A stretch of 64,000 nucleotides of DNA from MWH-TA3 sp044353905 (GCA_044353905.1 JBILBA010000003.1:32647-96646), one strand, 5' to 3'. Positions 7,975-16,878 are shown, counted from the stretch's first letter. Notes: generated by a model from the letters alone, not told the origin. Translations and numbers: made by a program.

Positions 7975-8864
7975 GGCTGGATGACGCCCATCGTCAGCAA
8001 GACGAGAATCGTCCCGCCGAGCAGGATTCGGTAAATCACGAACGGCAGGAAGCTGTGCTTCTTGAGGTAGTTCATGAGGAATGCGATAACGCCGAGCCCG
8101 ACGACGAAGGCGACGCCCGTGGCCGCACCGATTTCGTACCAGGTGAACGGGATGGCGGGAATCGTCGTCTCGCCCGTGATCTGGTCTTTGATGGCGCTGT
8201 AGGTCTCGTAAATGCCGCTCGCCAGGACGGCGGGTATCGCCAGAAGGAAGGCGAACCGCGCGGCGGCGGCGCGGTTGAAGCCAAGTGCACGGGCCATTGA
8301 GATAGTGGCACCGGAGCGCGAGACGCCGGGGATCAGCGCGAGGGCCTGCGCGATGCCGATCGCGACGCCCTGGGACAGTTTCATGTCGGCGAGGACACGG
8401 TCGTTGCGCGCCAGCGTGTCCGCGAGCCACAGGATGACACCGAAAATCACTAGCACGGCCCCGATGAGCCACAGAGACCGGAAGGTTTCGCGAATCGTGT
8501 CCTGGAAGACCAAACCGAGGACGGCGATGGGAATCGTTCCGCCGATGATGAACCAGCCGAGACGCGCCTGAACACGCTGCTCGGGGGTCAAAAAGCGACC
8601 GGCGCCGCGGCGCCGCGAGAAAACGGACAGGAACCACGAACGAATGATGTTCGCGATGTCCTTGCGGAAATACAGCAGGACCGCCAGTTCCGTTCCGATC
8701 TGGGTGATGGCGGTGAACGTCGCGCCCGGGTCTTCCGCACCGGGTAGTACCAATCCCGCGATACGCAGGTGGGCGCTCGACGAAATCGGCAGGAATTCGG
8801 TCAACCCCTGAATGAGCCCGAGGATCAGCGCGGGAACGAGGTTCGCGTAGTCCAGGGGTGACAT
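7971..8864 (-). CDS. uppP: Undecaprenyl-diphosphatase UppP (BacA type)
   Basis: This 297-residue polytopic membrane enzyme recycles undecaprenyl pyrophosphate to the monophosphate for cell-wall synthesis. Both signature motifs are present: LTEFLPISSSAH (residues 21-32, with catalytic Glu23) and PGVSRSG (179-185). The length is slightly above the usual 265-280 because of a basic loop around residues 78-100. It overlaps the PAC2 stop by 4 bp and lies 12 bp downstream of the M20 gene, with its own AACAAT -10 candidate. Confidence 0.95.
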   Translation of the reverse strand: MSPLDYANLVPALILGLIQGLTEFLPISSSAHLRIAGLVLPGAEDPGATFTAITQIGTELAVLLYFRKDIANIIRSWFLSVFSRRRGAGRFLTPEQRVQARLGWFIIGGTIPIAVLGLVFQDTIRETFRSLWLIGAVLVIFGVILWLADTLARNDRVLADMKLSQGVAIGIAQALALIPGVSRSGATISMARALGFNRAAAARFAFLLAIPAVLASGIYETYSAIKDQITGETTIPAIPFTWYEIGAATGVAFVVGLGVIAFLMNYLKKHSFLPFVIYRILLGGTILVLLTMGVIQP

Positions 8865-8870
8865 ACCCCC

Positions 8871-8876
8871 ATTGTT
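8871..8876 (-). promoter_or_regulatory. Possible -10 element of uppP (leaderless)
   Basis: AACAAT, a 6-nt spacer (GGGGGT), then ATG at 8864. It is weaker than the TAGNCT boxes elsewhere, and the spacer could partly serve as a Shine-Dalgarno. Confidence 0.35.
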
Positions 8877-10181
8877 CTAGTAGTCGAGCAGAAAATCGGT
8901 GAGGACGCGGTGACCGAAATCGAGCGCGTCGAGAGGCACACGCTCATCAACACCGTGGAAGAGCGACGGGAAGTCGAGGTCGGCTGGCAATCGCAGCGGC
9001 GCGAAGCCATACCCAGCGATACCGAGGAGCGCCATGGCCTTGTTGTCCGTCCCGCCCGACAACAAATACGGAAGCATCGTCGCCCCAGGGTCCTGTGCGC
9101 GCAGAGCCTTCGCCATCGCATCAACAATGGGCGCATCAAAGGCGTTTTCGAGCCCAATGTCTTGGGTCGCGATCGAAATCTCGATGTCCGGACCGACGAT
9201 GTCTCGCACCCGCGCCAACACCTCGTCCTCGTGACCGGGCAGAGGGCGAATGTCGATGGCGGCGCTCGCGGTGTCGGGAATGACGTTGTGCTTGTAGCCC
9301 GCGTTCAGTTGGGTCGGGTTCGACGTGGTCGACAGCGACGGCACGAGGAAACCAGCGGCGAGTCCCGTCGCGCGGATGATGTCGCGCGGGTCACCCGCCG
9401 GGTCCAGTCCCAGTATCTCCGCAACGGCGGCGACAAGAGCGGTGGTGGTGCTCGTCATCTGAACGGGCCACTCCGCTCGGCCCAGCTTCACGACCGCCTC
9501 GGCCAGTTTCGTCACCGCGTTGTTGGCGATGACGCGGGAACCGTGCGCGGCCGTTCCATGAGCCGTCAGGGTCGCCCACACAAGAGCCTTCTCCCCCGTC
9601 TGCAACAGATACGCGCGGCGCTCGCCGATGGTGACGGAGTACCCGCCGACCTCACTGATGGCTTCGGTGGCGCCAGTGAACAGCTCGGGGTGCTGGGTGA
9701 CGACGTGGTGCGACCCGTACTTTCCGCCGTTTTCTTCGTCGGCAAAGAACGCGACGATGAGGTCGCGGTTCGGCTTCTGGCCGGTGTCGTGCATTTCGCG
9801 CAGAGCCGTGAGGATCATTGCGTCCATGTCCTTCATGTCGACCGCACCGCGTCCCCACAACATGCCGTCGCGGATTTCGCCCGCGAACGGGTCGACGCTC
9901 CAGTGCTCAGGGTCGACGGGAACGACATCGAGGTGTCCGTGAACGACGAGGGCAGGAAGTTCGGGGTTCGCACCGGCGACGCGCGTGATGACGGATGTGC
10001 GGCCGGGCTCGGAGTCAATGTAGGTCGGAGTCAGCCCGATCGACTCGAGGTAATCGCCGACATAGTGGGCCGCCTCGGTCTCGGAGTTCGCGACGCCGTT
10101 CCCCCAGTTCGAGGTGTCGAACCGGATGAGGTCGCGGGCGATGCGCGCGGTCTCGGAGAGTTCCTCGTGGTGGTCGGTCAC
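8877..10181 (-). CDS. M20 family metallopeptidase
   Basis: This is a 434-residue zinc-dependent peptidase/deacylase of the M20 (DapE/CPG2/dipeptidase) family. Metal-site motifs are visible: HGHLDVVPV (His83, Asp85), GRGAVDMKD (Asp115) and FFADEENGG (Glu149, Glu150). The dimerisation domain follows from about residue 190. The specific substrate is not readable from sequence. The GTG at 10181 was chosen because the homologous region begins there and TACGGT lies 6 nt upstream; a TTG 21 codons upstream abuts the tRNA and has no family support. Confidence 0.9.
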   Translation of the reverse strand: MTDHHEELSETARIARDLIRFDTSNWGNGVANSETEAAHYVGDYLESIGLTPTYIDSEPGRTSVITRVAGANPELPALVVHGHLDVVPVDPEHWSVDPFAGEIRDGMLWGRGAVDMKDMDAMILTALREMHDTGQKPNRDLIVAFFADEENGGKYGSHHVVTQHPELFTGATEAISEVGGYSVTIGERRAYLLQTGEKALVWATLTAHGTAAHGSRVIANNAVTKLAEAVVKLGRAEWPVQMTSTTTALVAAVAEILGLDPAGDPRDIIRATGLAAGFLVPSLSTTSNPTQLNAGYKHNVIPDTASAAIDIRPLPGHEDEVLARVRDIVGPDIEISIATQDIGLENAFDAPIVDAMAKALRAQDPGATMLPYLLSGGTDNKAMALLGIAGYGFAPLRLPADLDFPSLFHGVDERVPLDALDFGHRVLTDFLLDY

Positions 10182-10187
10182 GCCTCC

Positions 10188-10193
10188 ACCGTA
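10188..10193 (-). promoter_or_regulatory. Predicted -10 element of the M20 peptidase gene
   Basis: TACGGT, a 6-nt spacer (GGAGGC), then GTG at 10181. The GGAGG is only 1 nt from the start codon, too close for a normal Shine-Dalgarno, which favours a leaderless reading. Confidence 0.45.
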
Positions 10194-10198
10194 GCGTT

Positions 10199-10226
10199 TT
10201 TGTGGAACAACGAATGCTGGTATGGT
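10199..10226 (+). promoter_or_regulatory. Possible promoter of tRNA-Leu(GAG)
   Basis: A -35-like TTTGTG (10199-10204) and TATGGT (10221-10226) with a 16-bp spacer lie about 29 bp before the mature tRNA. Confidence 0.35.
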
Positions 10227-10254
10227 GGTGACTCGTTGCAGCAATGCGACTCGC

Positions 10255-10337
10255 GCGCGGGTGGCGGAATGGCAGACGCGCTAGCTTGAGGTGCTAGTGC
10301 CCTTATGGGCGTGGGGGTTCAAGTCCCCCTTCGCGCA
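10255..10337 (+). tRNA. tRNA-Leu (anticodon GAG)
   Basis: This is an 83-nt class II tRNA. The acceptor stem GCGCGGG pairs with TTCGCGC, with discriminator A at 10337. The anticodon stem CTAGC/GCTAG encloses the loop TTGAGGT, giving anticodon GAG for CUC/CUU. A long variable arm (TGCCCTTATGGGCG) and the T arm GGGGG-TTCAAGT-CCCCC are present. The CCA end is not encoded. Confidence 0.95.
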
Positions 10338-10344
10338 CGCGATG

Positions 10345-10380
10345 GCCCCGGATCGGAAACGGTTCGGGGTCTTTTTCTTT
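10345..10380 (+). terminator. Rho-independent terminator after tRNA-Leu(GAG)
   Basis: A CCCCG stem (10346-10350) pairs with CGGGG (10365-10369), extended imperfectly inside, and is followed by CTTTTTCTTT. Confidence 0.75.
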
Positions 10381-10385
10381 GCCGT

Positions 10386-10415
10386 TTGATTAATGTCGGC
10401 AGCACGAGGTACATT
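10386..10415 (+). promoter_or_regulatory. Predicted imuA' promoter
   Basis: TTGATT (10386-10391) and TACATT (10410-10415) with an 18-bp spacer. The predicted start point, about 10422, falls next to the ATG at 10423. Confidence 0.5.
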
Positions 10416-10430
10416 CGAACATATGTTCGA
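10415..10430 (+). promoter_or_regulatory. LexA (SOS) operator of the imuA'-imuB-dnaE2 operon
   Basis: The perfect 16-bp palindrome TCGAACATATGTTCGA matches the actinobacterial/Gram-positive SOS box (CGAAC-N4-GTTCG). It starts on the last base of the -10 hexamer and contains the imuA' start codon ATG (10423-10425), so bound LexA would block transcription initiation. Confidence 0.92.
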
Positions 10431-11058
10431 GGTAGCCGCACTGCGCGACAAGATTCGCGAGATGGAGGGGACGAAAGTCGTCCCCCGACTTCCCGTGCAC
10501 CCCGCGCTGTCCCCGTTGATCGGGGGCGGGCTCGTACCCGGCGGTGTCTATTCGATTTCCCGCTCACTGAGCCTCGCGTTGGGTCTCGCGGTCGAATCGG
10601 TGCGGGAATCGGGGTGGTGCGCCGCGATCGGATTCCCCCACCTCGGAATCGAGGCGGTCCGTGACAGCGGCATCGCTCTCGAACGCTTCGTGTCGATTCC
10701 TAACCCGAAGGAACACTGGGCGACGGTCGTCGGGGCCGTCTGTGACGGCTTCAGCGTCGTTCTCGCTCGGTCGCCACACGGATTGTCCCCCACGAGTGCC
10801 GCACGCGTCACGGCCCTCGCACACCGCACAGGGGCGGTGCTCGTCGTACTCGGCGACTGGCCCGGCGCGACCGCCCGAATCGACGTCACGAGCGTCGTGA
10901 ACCACGGTGTCGGCGACGGTCATGGCGTGCTGTCATCACGCGACATTCATCTGCGGGCGTCGGTGCGCGGGGTCGTCAAGACGGGGATTTTGCCGTGGCC
11001 GCTCGACCGCGAGGCGGACAGTGTTGCGCCCGTTCGACGACTGCGAGTCGTGTCATGA
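10423..11058 (+). CDS. imuA': ImuA' accessory protein of the SOS mutasome (RecA-fold)
   Basis: This 211-residue RecA-like protein resembles actinobacterial ImuA', which supports DnaE2/ImuB translesion synthesis. The order seen is an N-terminal helix (MFEVAALRDKIREME), a GGGLVPGGVYSI segment where RecA has its Walker A (the GKT is lost here), and a Walker-B-like strand (AVLVVLGDWPG). The start at 10423 is preferred because it sits within the LexA box at the predicted transcription start; an in-frame ATG at 10393 would lie inside the promoter. The gene overlaps imuB by ATGA. Confidence 0.82.
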   Translation: MFEVAALRDKIREMEGTKVVPRLPVHPALSPLIGGGLVPGGVYSISRSLSLALGLAVESVRESGWCAAIGFPHLGIEAVRDSGIALERFVSIPNPKEHWATVVGAVCDGFSVVLARSPHGLSPTSAARVTALAHRTGAVLVVLGDWPGATARIDVTSVVNHGVGDGHGVLSSRDIHLRASVRGVVKTGILPWPLDREADSVAPVRRLRVVS

Positions 11059-12407
11059 CCCGGGTTCTCGTTGTCGATATTCCCGGGTGGTCCGGCCGAT
11101 TCGACGACGAAGCCGCCGCCGTTCGCCACTTCGACCCCGTCATCGTGTCCGTCGAGAACACCGTTCCTCTGGTCAGGGTGCTGCAACCGGGGCGCATCGC
11201 GATGGGAGCACGCGGACCGGCGCGCTACTACCGGGGCGAAGACCTCGCCGCCGAGGCACTACGAGCCGTTCACCCCGATGCTCGCATCGGCATTGCCGAC
11301 GGACTGTTCACCGCTGTTACTGCGGCAACCCGAGCGAACCCCGTGTGTATCGTCCCGGTTGATCGCTCGGACGAATTCCTCGCGCCGCTGTCGGTCGACC
11401 GCGTGGGCGACGCCGACCTCGTCGACCTGTTGCGACGACTCGGTATCACGACACTGGGGGCGTTCGCGGCACTCGACCCCGTGGCGGTGCGGGACCGATT
11501 CGGTGTCGCCGGTGAACTGCTGCACCGATCGGCGGCCGGCCACGACGACTCCCCCGTCATCCCCCGCGATGTTCCCGTCGACTACGCCCGAGTCATCGAC
11601 TGCGAACCCGCGATTGTTCGCGCCGACGAACTCGCGTTCACCGTGCGCGCTGTCGCCGACGAATTCATTGACACCCTCGCCCGCGCGCGATTCGTCTGCA
11701 CCGCGGTGTGGGTGACGCTGTCCACGGAACGCGGCGACGAACACGAACGCTGTTGGGCACACCCGCGGTCATTCACCGCGGCGGACGTCGTCGACCGAGT
11801 TCGCTGGCAGCTCGATTCCATTGCCCGATTCACGACCGACACGAGCACCGAGGGTTTCGCGGGCGACGGAATCGTGCGCGTTCGAATCGCACCCGACCAA
11901 CTCGCCCACATCAGCCGATACGAACCAGCGCTGTGGGGCGAACCCGCCGGTGATCGAATCCACTCGGTCCTGTCCCGCGTCCAAAGCATCCTCGGACACG
12001 AGGGCGTGCTCACTGCAACCGTCACCGGCGGGCGAACCCTCATCGACCGCGAAGTCCTAAGCCCGTGGGGCGACAAACCCGTCATCGAACGCCGTGCCAC
12101 CGAACCGTGGCCCGGACATCTCGCCGCGTTACTACCGACCACCGTGTATCACGATCGACCGACCGTGAGCGTGCGCGGGCGTGCCGTCATTCCACCCGCC
12201 GAAGTGTTCACCGAACCACCGCGAGTCCTCGAATTCGAAGGGCGAACCCGCGACATCGTCGAATGGAGCGGACCGTGGCCCATCGCCGAACGGTGGTGGA
12301 CGGGTGGGACGTTGCAATACCGACTGCAAGTCATCGACGATCGCGGTGGCGCATGGGTGCTGTTGTCCGACGGTGACACCTGGACCATCGAAGCGCGGTA
12401 CGACTGA
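11055..12407 (+). CDS. imuB: ImuB, Y-family polymerase-like mutasome hub
   Basis: This 450-residue Y-family DNA polymerase homologue lacks the catalytic carboxylates. The first strand reads VLVVDIPGW instead of the DMDAFFASVE class motif, and no SIDE motif is present. A helix-hairpin-helix segment (LLRRLGITTLGAFAAL) and a little-finger-like region follow. In mycobacteria ImuB is an inactive hub that binds the beta clamp, DnaE2 and ImuA'. The corresponding clamp motif here is only EPALWG (residues 290-295). The ATG overlaps the imuA' stop, and the TGA shares one base with the dnaE2 ATG. Confidence 0.88.
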   Translation: MTRVLVVDIPGWSGRFDDEAAAVRHFDPVIVSVENTVPLVRVLQPGRIAMGARGPARYYRGEDLAAEALRAVHPDARIGIADGLFTAVTAATRANPVCIVPVDRSDEFLAPLSVDRVGDADLVDLLRRLGITTLGAFAALDPVAVRDRFGVAGELLHRSAAGHDDSPVIPRDVPVDYARVIDCEPAIVRADELAFTVRAVADEFIDTLARARFVCTAVWVTLSTERGDEHERCWAHPRSFTAADVVDRVRWQLDSIARFTTDTSTEGFAGDGIVRVRIAPDQLAHISRYEPALWGEPAGDRIHSVLSRVQSILGHEGVLTATVTGGRTLIDREVLSPWGDKPVIERRATEPWPGHLAALLPTTVYHDRPTVSVRGRAVIPPAEVFTEPPRVLEFEGRTRDIVEWSGPWPIAERWWTGGTLQYRLQVIDDRGGAWVLLSDGDTWTIEARYD

Positions 12408-15400
12408 TGGTCGAGTACGCCGAACTACACGCACACAGCGCCTTCAGCTTCCTCGACGGAGTATCCCCACCGGAACGGCTCGTCACCGAAGCGGTGCGAC
12501 TGGGTCTATCTGGACTCGCCCTCACCGACCACGACGGGTTTCACGGCGCCGCCCGCTTCGCCGAAGCCGCCGAGGGAACGGGGTTGCCGACCATCTTTGG
12601 CTCAGAACTCACACTGCGCGGCGACACCGACCAACACCTGCTCGTCCTCGCACGCGGACAGGCGGGGTATCACCGGCTTGCTGGCGCAATCACCGAAGCA
12701 CACCTGTCGGGTGGCGCGAAACACGAACCGCGATACGACCTCGACGATCTGACCGCACGTGCGAACGGCGAGTGGATTGTTCTGACCGGGTGCCGACGCG
12801 GACCCGTTCGAACACACCTGCCCGAGGGTTCACTGCCGTCCGCCGCCGACATTCGCCGTGCCGGGGTTGCCCTCGACGAACTGATTGAACGGTTCGGACG
12901 GGATTCCGTCGTCGTCGAACTGTGGAACCGCGGTGTTCCACTCGACGACGTCCACAACGATGCCCTCGCCGAACTCGCGCGCGAACGCGAACTGCCCGTT
13001 GTGGCGACGGGGAACGTGCACTACGCGGAACCGTCCGAATACGAACTGTTCACCGCGTTCGCCGCACTCGGCAGTCGCCGGTCGCTCGACGACCACGACG
13101 GATATCTGCCCGCCGGTCCCGCGAACCGATTGCGACCCCCCGCCGACATGGACCGCATGTTCGGTCGATACCCCGGAGCCGTTGCCGAGAGCGTCCGCAT
13201 CGCGCGCGAATGTGCATTCGAGCTCAAACGAGCAACACCACACCTTCCGAAATTCGACCTGCCCGAGGGACAGACCGTCATGGGTCGATTGCGGGAACTC
13301 GTCTGGGCGGCCGTCCCGAGGCTGTACCCGAACGCCGGACCCGACGTGACCGAACGAATCGAACGGGAGCTCACCGTCATCGAGGAACTCGACTTCCCCG
13401 GCTACTTCCTCATCGTTCACGACATCGTCGAATTCGCACGCTCGCGCCGAATCCTCTGCCAGGGAAGGGGCAGCGCCGCGAACTCGGCCGTCTGTTACGC
13501 ACTCGGAATCACCGCCGTCGACTCGATCGCGTACGGATTACCGTTCGAACGGTTCCTGTCCGCACTGCGCGACGAACCGCCCGACATCGACGTCGACTTC
13601 GACACCGACCGTCGCGAAGAAGTCATCCAATACGTTTTCGAGAAATACGGTCGGCGAAACGCCGCCCAAGTTGCCAACGTCATCACCTATCGACCCAAGA
13701 ACGCCATCCGAGACATCGCCCGCGCGTTCGGACACGGGATCGACGACCAGAACACGTGGTCGAGGCTTGTCGAACGGTGGCGTCGACTCGACCCGTCGGA
13801 AACCTCCGAGATTCCCGAACACATCGTGCGGCTCGCCAACGAAACCTTGATGTTGCCGAGACACCTCGGGATCCACTCGGGCGGGATGGTCCTCACCGAG
13901 CAACCCGTCGGCGAAGTCGTCCCCATCGAACACGCCCGCATGCCGGGGCGAACAGTCCTGCAGTGGGACAAAGACGACTGCGCCTACATGGGGTTGGTCA
14001 AGTTCGACCTTCTGGGGCTCGGAATGTTAGGAGCCATCAACCAGGTCTTTGTCGAAATCGAGAAACGATTCGGCGAAGTATTCGATTTGGGTACAGTTCC
14101 GCGCGAAGAACCCGCGGTGTACGACGCGATGTGTCGGGCGGACGTCATCGGTGTGTTCCAAATCGAATCGCGGGCACAAATGGGGTTGCTCCCCCGCCTT
14201 CGCCCAAGGCGCTTTTACGACCTTGTCGTCCAAATCGCGATGGTTCGTCCCGGCCCGATTCAAGGCGGAAGCGTTCACCCGTTCATTCGCCGTCGAACGG
14301 GACAAGAGCCCATCACCTACGACCACCCGAACCTCATTCCCGTTCTCGAACGAACCATGGGCGTGCCCATCTTTCAAGAACAACTCATGCAGATCGCGAT
14401 GGCGGTCGGTGGGTGCAGCGGAGCCGACGCCGACGTCATTCGCCGGTCCATCGGGTCGAAACGCGGCATCGAACGGCTCGCAACGATTCGAGAAAAGTTC
14501 TACGCCGGCATGGCGGCCAACGGTATCACCGGTGCGACTGCGGACAAGATCTACGGCACGCTCGAGGCCTTTGCGAACTTCGGGTTCGCCGAATCGCACT
14601 CCATCGCGTTCTCGTTGCTCGTGTACGTGTCGTCGTGGCTCAAGGTCCACTACCCCGCTGCTTTCCTCGTCGGGTTACTGCGGTCACAGCCGATGGGGTT
14701 CTATTCCGCGGCGACCCTGTCCGCCGACGCCGAACGACACGGGGTCGACATCCGGGTCCCCTGCATCGCTCGGTCGGGCGTCGAATCAGGACTCGAGGCG
14801 ATGGGAATCGACGAGGGACCGACCGGAATAGATGCGTGCCTTCAGCACAACGACCAGCCCGTGCCGCCGTTCGACCCCAACGCCCCGGACGAGACGGCTC
14901 GTCACCGACGAGACGGGAACTTTGCGGTGCGCATGGGACTCGCGGACGTGCGCGGGATTGGGCGAAAAGTGGCGACCGCGATTGTGGCCGAACGCGACGC
15001 GAACGGCGATTTTCGTGACCTGCACGACCTCGTTCGTCGGACCGGACTGGAACGCGTGCAACTCGAAGCCCTCGCCACCGCCGGTGCGTTCGACGTTCTG
15101 GGGCTCAGTCGCCGCGAAGCGCTGTGGGAAGCGGGCTACGCAGCCGAGAGCCGCCCCGAATACCTGCCCAACATCGCACCCACGATTCAACTGCCGTTCT
15201 TCAACGAGATGGGTGAGATCGACACCATGGTCCAAGACCGCTGGGCGACCGGAGTGTCACCCGGACTGCACCCCGTCCAATTCGTGCGGGATGACCTCCG
15301 TCAGCGCGGGGTCTTATCCGTCACCGACCTGCGTACCGCCGAAGCCGACCGCCGAATCGAAGTCGCCGGTCTCGTTACGCATCGACAGCGCCCCGGAACC

Positions 15401-15625
15401 GCGAAGGGCATCACGTTCCTCAACCTCGAAGACGAAACCGGAGTCGTCAACATCGTGTGTTCGCGCGGGCTCTGGAAGGCGTTTCGACCCGTCGCCCGCG
15501 AGAGTGCCGCGTTGATTGTTCGCGGAATTCTGCAACGGTCCGTCGACGGTGTGCTGTCCATCGTCGCCGACAAACTCGAAGCACTCGAATTCGCGGGCGC
15601 TCACCGTTCCCGCGACTATCGCTAA
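12407..15625 (+). CDS. dnaE2: Error-prone DNA polymerase III alpha subunit DnaE2
   Basis: This 1072-residue C-family polymerase is of the DnaE2 subtype, shorter than replicative DnaE1. The N-terminal PHP domain starts YAELHAHSAFSFLDG (residues 4-18). The palm carries PDIDVDFD (392-399) with the catalytic Asp pair, and the PRHLGIHSGGMV segment is present. The fingers follow, then a C-terminal OB fold (RIEVAGLVTHRQRPGTAKG). It performs damage-induced mutagenic synthesis together with ImuA' and ImuB. It is the last gene of the LexA-controlled operon; its TAA interlocks with the stop of convergent dinB. Confidence 0.95.
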   Translation: MVEYAELHAHSAFSFLDGVSPPERLVTEAVRLGLSGLALTDHDGFHGAARFAEAAEGTGLPTIFGSELTLRGDTDQHLLVLARGQAGYHRLAGAITEAHLSGGAKHEPRYDLDDLTARANGEWIVLTGCRRGPVRTHLPEGSLPSAADIRRAGVALDELIERFGRDSVVVELWNRGVPLDDVHNDALAELARERELPVVATGNVHYAEPSEYELFTAFAALGSRRSLDDHDGYLPAGPANRLRPPADMDRMFGRYPGAVAESVRIARECAFELKRATPHLPKFDLPEGQTVMGRLRELVWAAVPRLYPNAGPDVTERIERELTVIEELDFPGYFLIVHDIVEFARSRRILCQGRGSAANSAVCYALGITAVDSIAYGLPFERFLSALRDEPPDIDVDFDTDRREEVIQYVFEKYGRRNAAQVANVITYRPKNAIRDIARAFGHGIDDQNTWSRLVERWRRLDPSETSEIPEHIVRLANETLMLPRHLGIHSGGMVLTEQPVGEVVPIEHARMPGRTVLQWDKDDCAYMGLVKFDLLGLGMLGAINQVFVEIEKRFGEVFDLGTVPREEPAVYDAMCRADVIGVFQIESRAQMGLLPRLRPRRFYDLVVQIAMVRPGPIQGGSVHPFIRRRTGQEPITYDHPNLIPVLERTMGVPIFQEQLMQIAMAVGGCSGADADVIRRSIGSKRGIERLATIREKFYAGMAANGITGATADKIYGTLEAFANFGFAESHSIAFSLLVYVSSWLKVHYPAAFLVGLLRSQPMGFYSAATLSADAERHGVDIRVPCIARSGVESGLEAMGIDEGPTGIDACLQHNDQPVPPFDPNAPDETARHRRDGNFAVRMGLADVRGIGRKVATAIVAERDANGDFRDLHDLVRRTGLERVQLEALATAGAFDVLGLSRREALWEAGYAAESRPEYLPNIAPTIQLPFFNEMGEIDTMVQDRWATGVSPGLHPVQFVRDDLRQRGVLSVTDLRTAEADRRIEVAGLVTHRQRPGTAKGITFLNLEDETGVVNIVCSRGLWKAFRPVARESAALIVRGILQRSVDGVLSIVADKLEALEFAGAHRSRDYR

Positions 15626-16851
15626 CCGTTGTGGTCTGGACGTTTCTTTCGCACAAGCGACGCTGGCTGAACCGTACCGAACCCGAATCGACCAGCAACA
15701 GCATCCACGATGTCGTCGATGTGATGCCCGTCGTCCTCGTCCTCCCACAGCAAACCGAGGTCGCCCTCGCCCACCAGATTCTCGAGCCGAACCCCAATCA
15801 AGCGAACTGGGTGCCCGTGGCGCTCGACGCGATCGAACAACCGAACCGCTTCGGCCGAAACGGGCTTCGTCGCGTGCGTCGGATCGGTGAACGTGTGCGA
15901 ACGCGTTACCGTCGACCAATCGTCGAGCCGAACGGTCACCGTGACGGTGTGGGCGAGGAAGTTTCGGGTGCGGGCTCGAGCGGCGACGTCGGTCGCCATC
16001 CTCAGCACTTCGCGATGCATCTCGGTCACGTCAGTGAGGTCAGTGCCGAATGTGTTCGACCGGCCGATACTGCGCTCGATACTGCGGTCCTCGATAGTCC
16101 GATCATCGATACCCATGGCCAGGTTGTGAAGGTGGTGGGCCATTCGGTCTCCCAGGATTGACACGAGCGAATCCATCTCGGAGCGCTGAACGTCTCCGAC
16201 CGTGGACAAACCGAACGAGTTGAGGCGTTTGGCCGTCACCGCTCCGACGCCCCACAGAGCCGTAATTGGCAGGGGCGCGAGGAAATCGACCGTGTCGCCC
16301 GCCGGAACGACGAGCAACCCGTCGGGCTTGGCGCGCGACCCTGCGACCTTGGCAACGAACATCGACGACGCCACCCCGATAGACGCGGCGAGTCCGACCT
16401 CGAGCCGCACTCGTTCGCGAATTGACTTCGCGATGTCGAGCGGACGCCCGAGCAACGCCCGAGCCCCCGACACATCCAGGAACGCCTCGTCGATGGACAA
16501 CGGTTGAACTTTGGGAGTGAAGTCGTGAAGAATCGCGAAGACCTGTTCCGAGATCTCGGAATAGCGGTCGAAACGAGGTCTCAGAACGATGGCGTTCGGG
16601 CATCGACGAAGCGCGAGCGACATCGGCATCGCCGAATTGACACCGAACGTGCGCGCGACGTAGTTTGCCGCCGAGACCACCCCTCGACCAGCGGTTCCGC
16701 CGACGATGACGGGCTTCCCGACAATTGACGGAGCGTCTAGTTCTTCGACCGACGCGAAAAACGCATCCATGTCGAGGTGCAGAAACGGCGTGCCCGAGTC
16801 GTCCACGTCACCGATTGTGACGCAACGCCCAGAACCATCCTGTTTGCCCAC
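15622..16851 (-). CDS. dinB: DNA polymerase IV (DinB)
   Basis: This 409-residue Y-family translesion polymerase is catalytically intact: LHLDMDAFFASVE (Asp27, Asp29) and LSIDEAFLDVSG (Asp121, Glu122). The thumb helix-hairpin-helix (ALWGVGAVTAKRL) and little finger follow. The GTG at 16851 has GACAAT 5 nt upstream; no LexA box was seen in front. It converges on dnaE2 with a 4-bp overlap, placing two translesion polymerases tail to tail. Homology begins only at about residue 22, so the true start could be somewhat downstream. Confidence 0.93.
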   Translation of the reverse strand: MGKQDGSGRCVTIGDVDDSGTPFLHLDMDAFFASVEELDAPSIVGKPVIVGGTAGRGVVSAANYVARTFGVNSAMPMSLALRRCPNAIVLRPRFDRYSEISEQVFAILHDFTPKVQPLSIDEAFLDVSGARALLGRPLDIAKSIRERVRLEVGLAASIGVASSMFVAKVAGSRAKPDGLLVVPAGDTVDFLAPLPITALWGVGAVTAKRLNSFGLSTVGDVQRSEMDSLVSILGDRMAHHLHNLAMGIDDRTIEDRSIERSIGRSNTFGTDLTDVTEMHREVLRMATDVAARARTRNFLAHTVTVTVRLDDWSTVTRSHTFTDPTHATKPVSAEAVRLFDRVERHGHPVRLIGVRLENLVGEGDLGLLWEDEDDGHHIDDIVDAVAGRFGFGTVQPASLVRKKRPDHNG

Positions 16852-16856
16852 ACTCC

Positions 16857-16862
16857 ATTGTC
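16857..16862 (-). promoter_or_regulatory. Possible -10 element of dinB
   Basis: GACAAT, a 5-nt spacer (GGAGT), then GTG at 16851. Confidence 0.35.
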
Positions 16863-16878
16863 CAGAGCGATGGTGGCG

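Noticed and set aside
7135..8637. 500-codon minus-strand frame across the PAC2 gene and uppP
   Set aside because: Arg-rich, spans two convergent genes with clear homology.
10255..10337. tRNA-Leu(GAG) as an integration site
   Set aside because: No integrase, direct repeat of the tRNA 3' end or foreign-looking genes beside it; the following operon is typical of actinobacteria.
10393..10422. Upstream ATG start for imuA' adding 10 residues
   Set aside because: It lies inside the predicted promoter, and the first helix of the family begins at the second ATG; kept only as an alternative.
12922..15018. 698-codon open frame inside dnaE2, same strand, other frame
   Set aside because: Arg/His-rich composition, no recognisable domain; a by-product of high-GC codon use within a well-conserved dnaE2.
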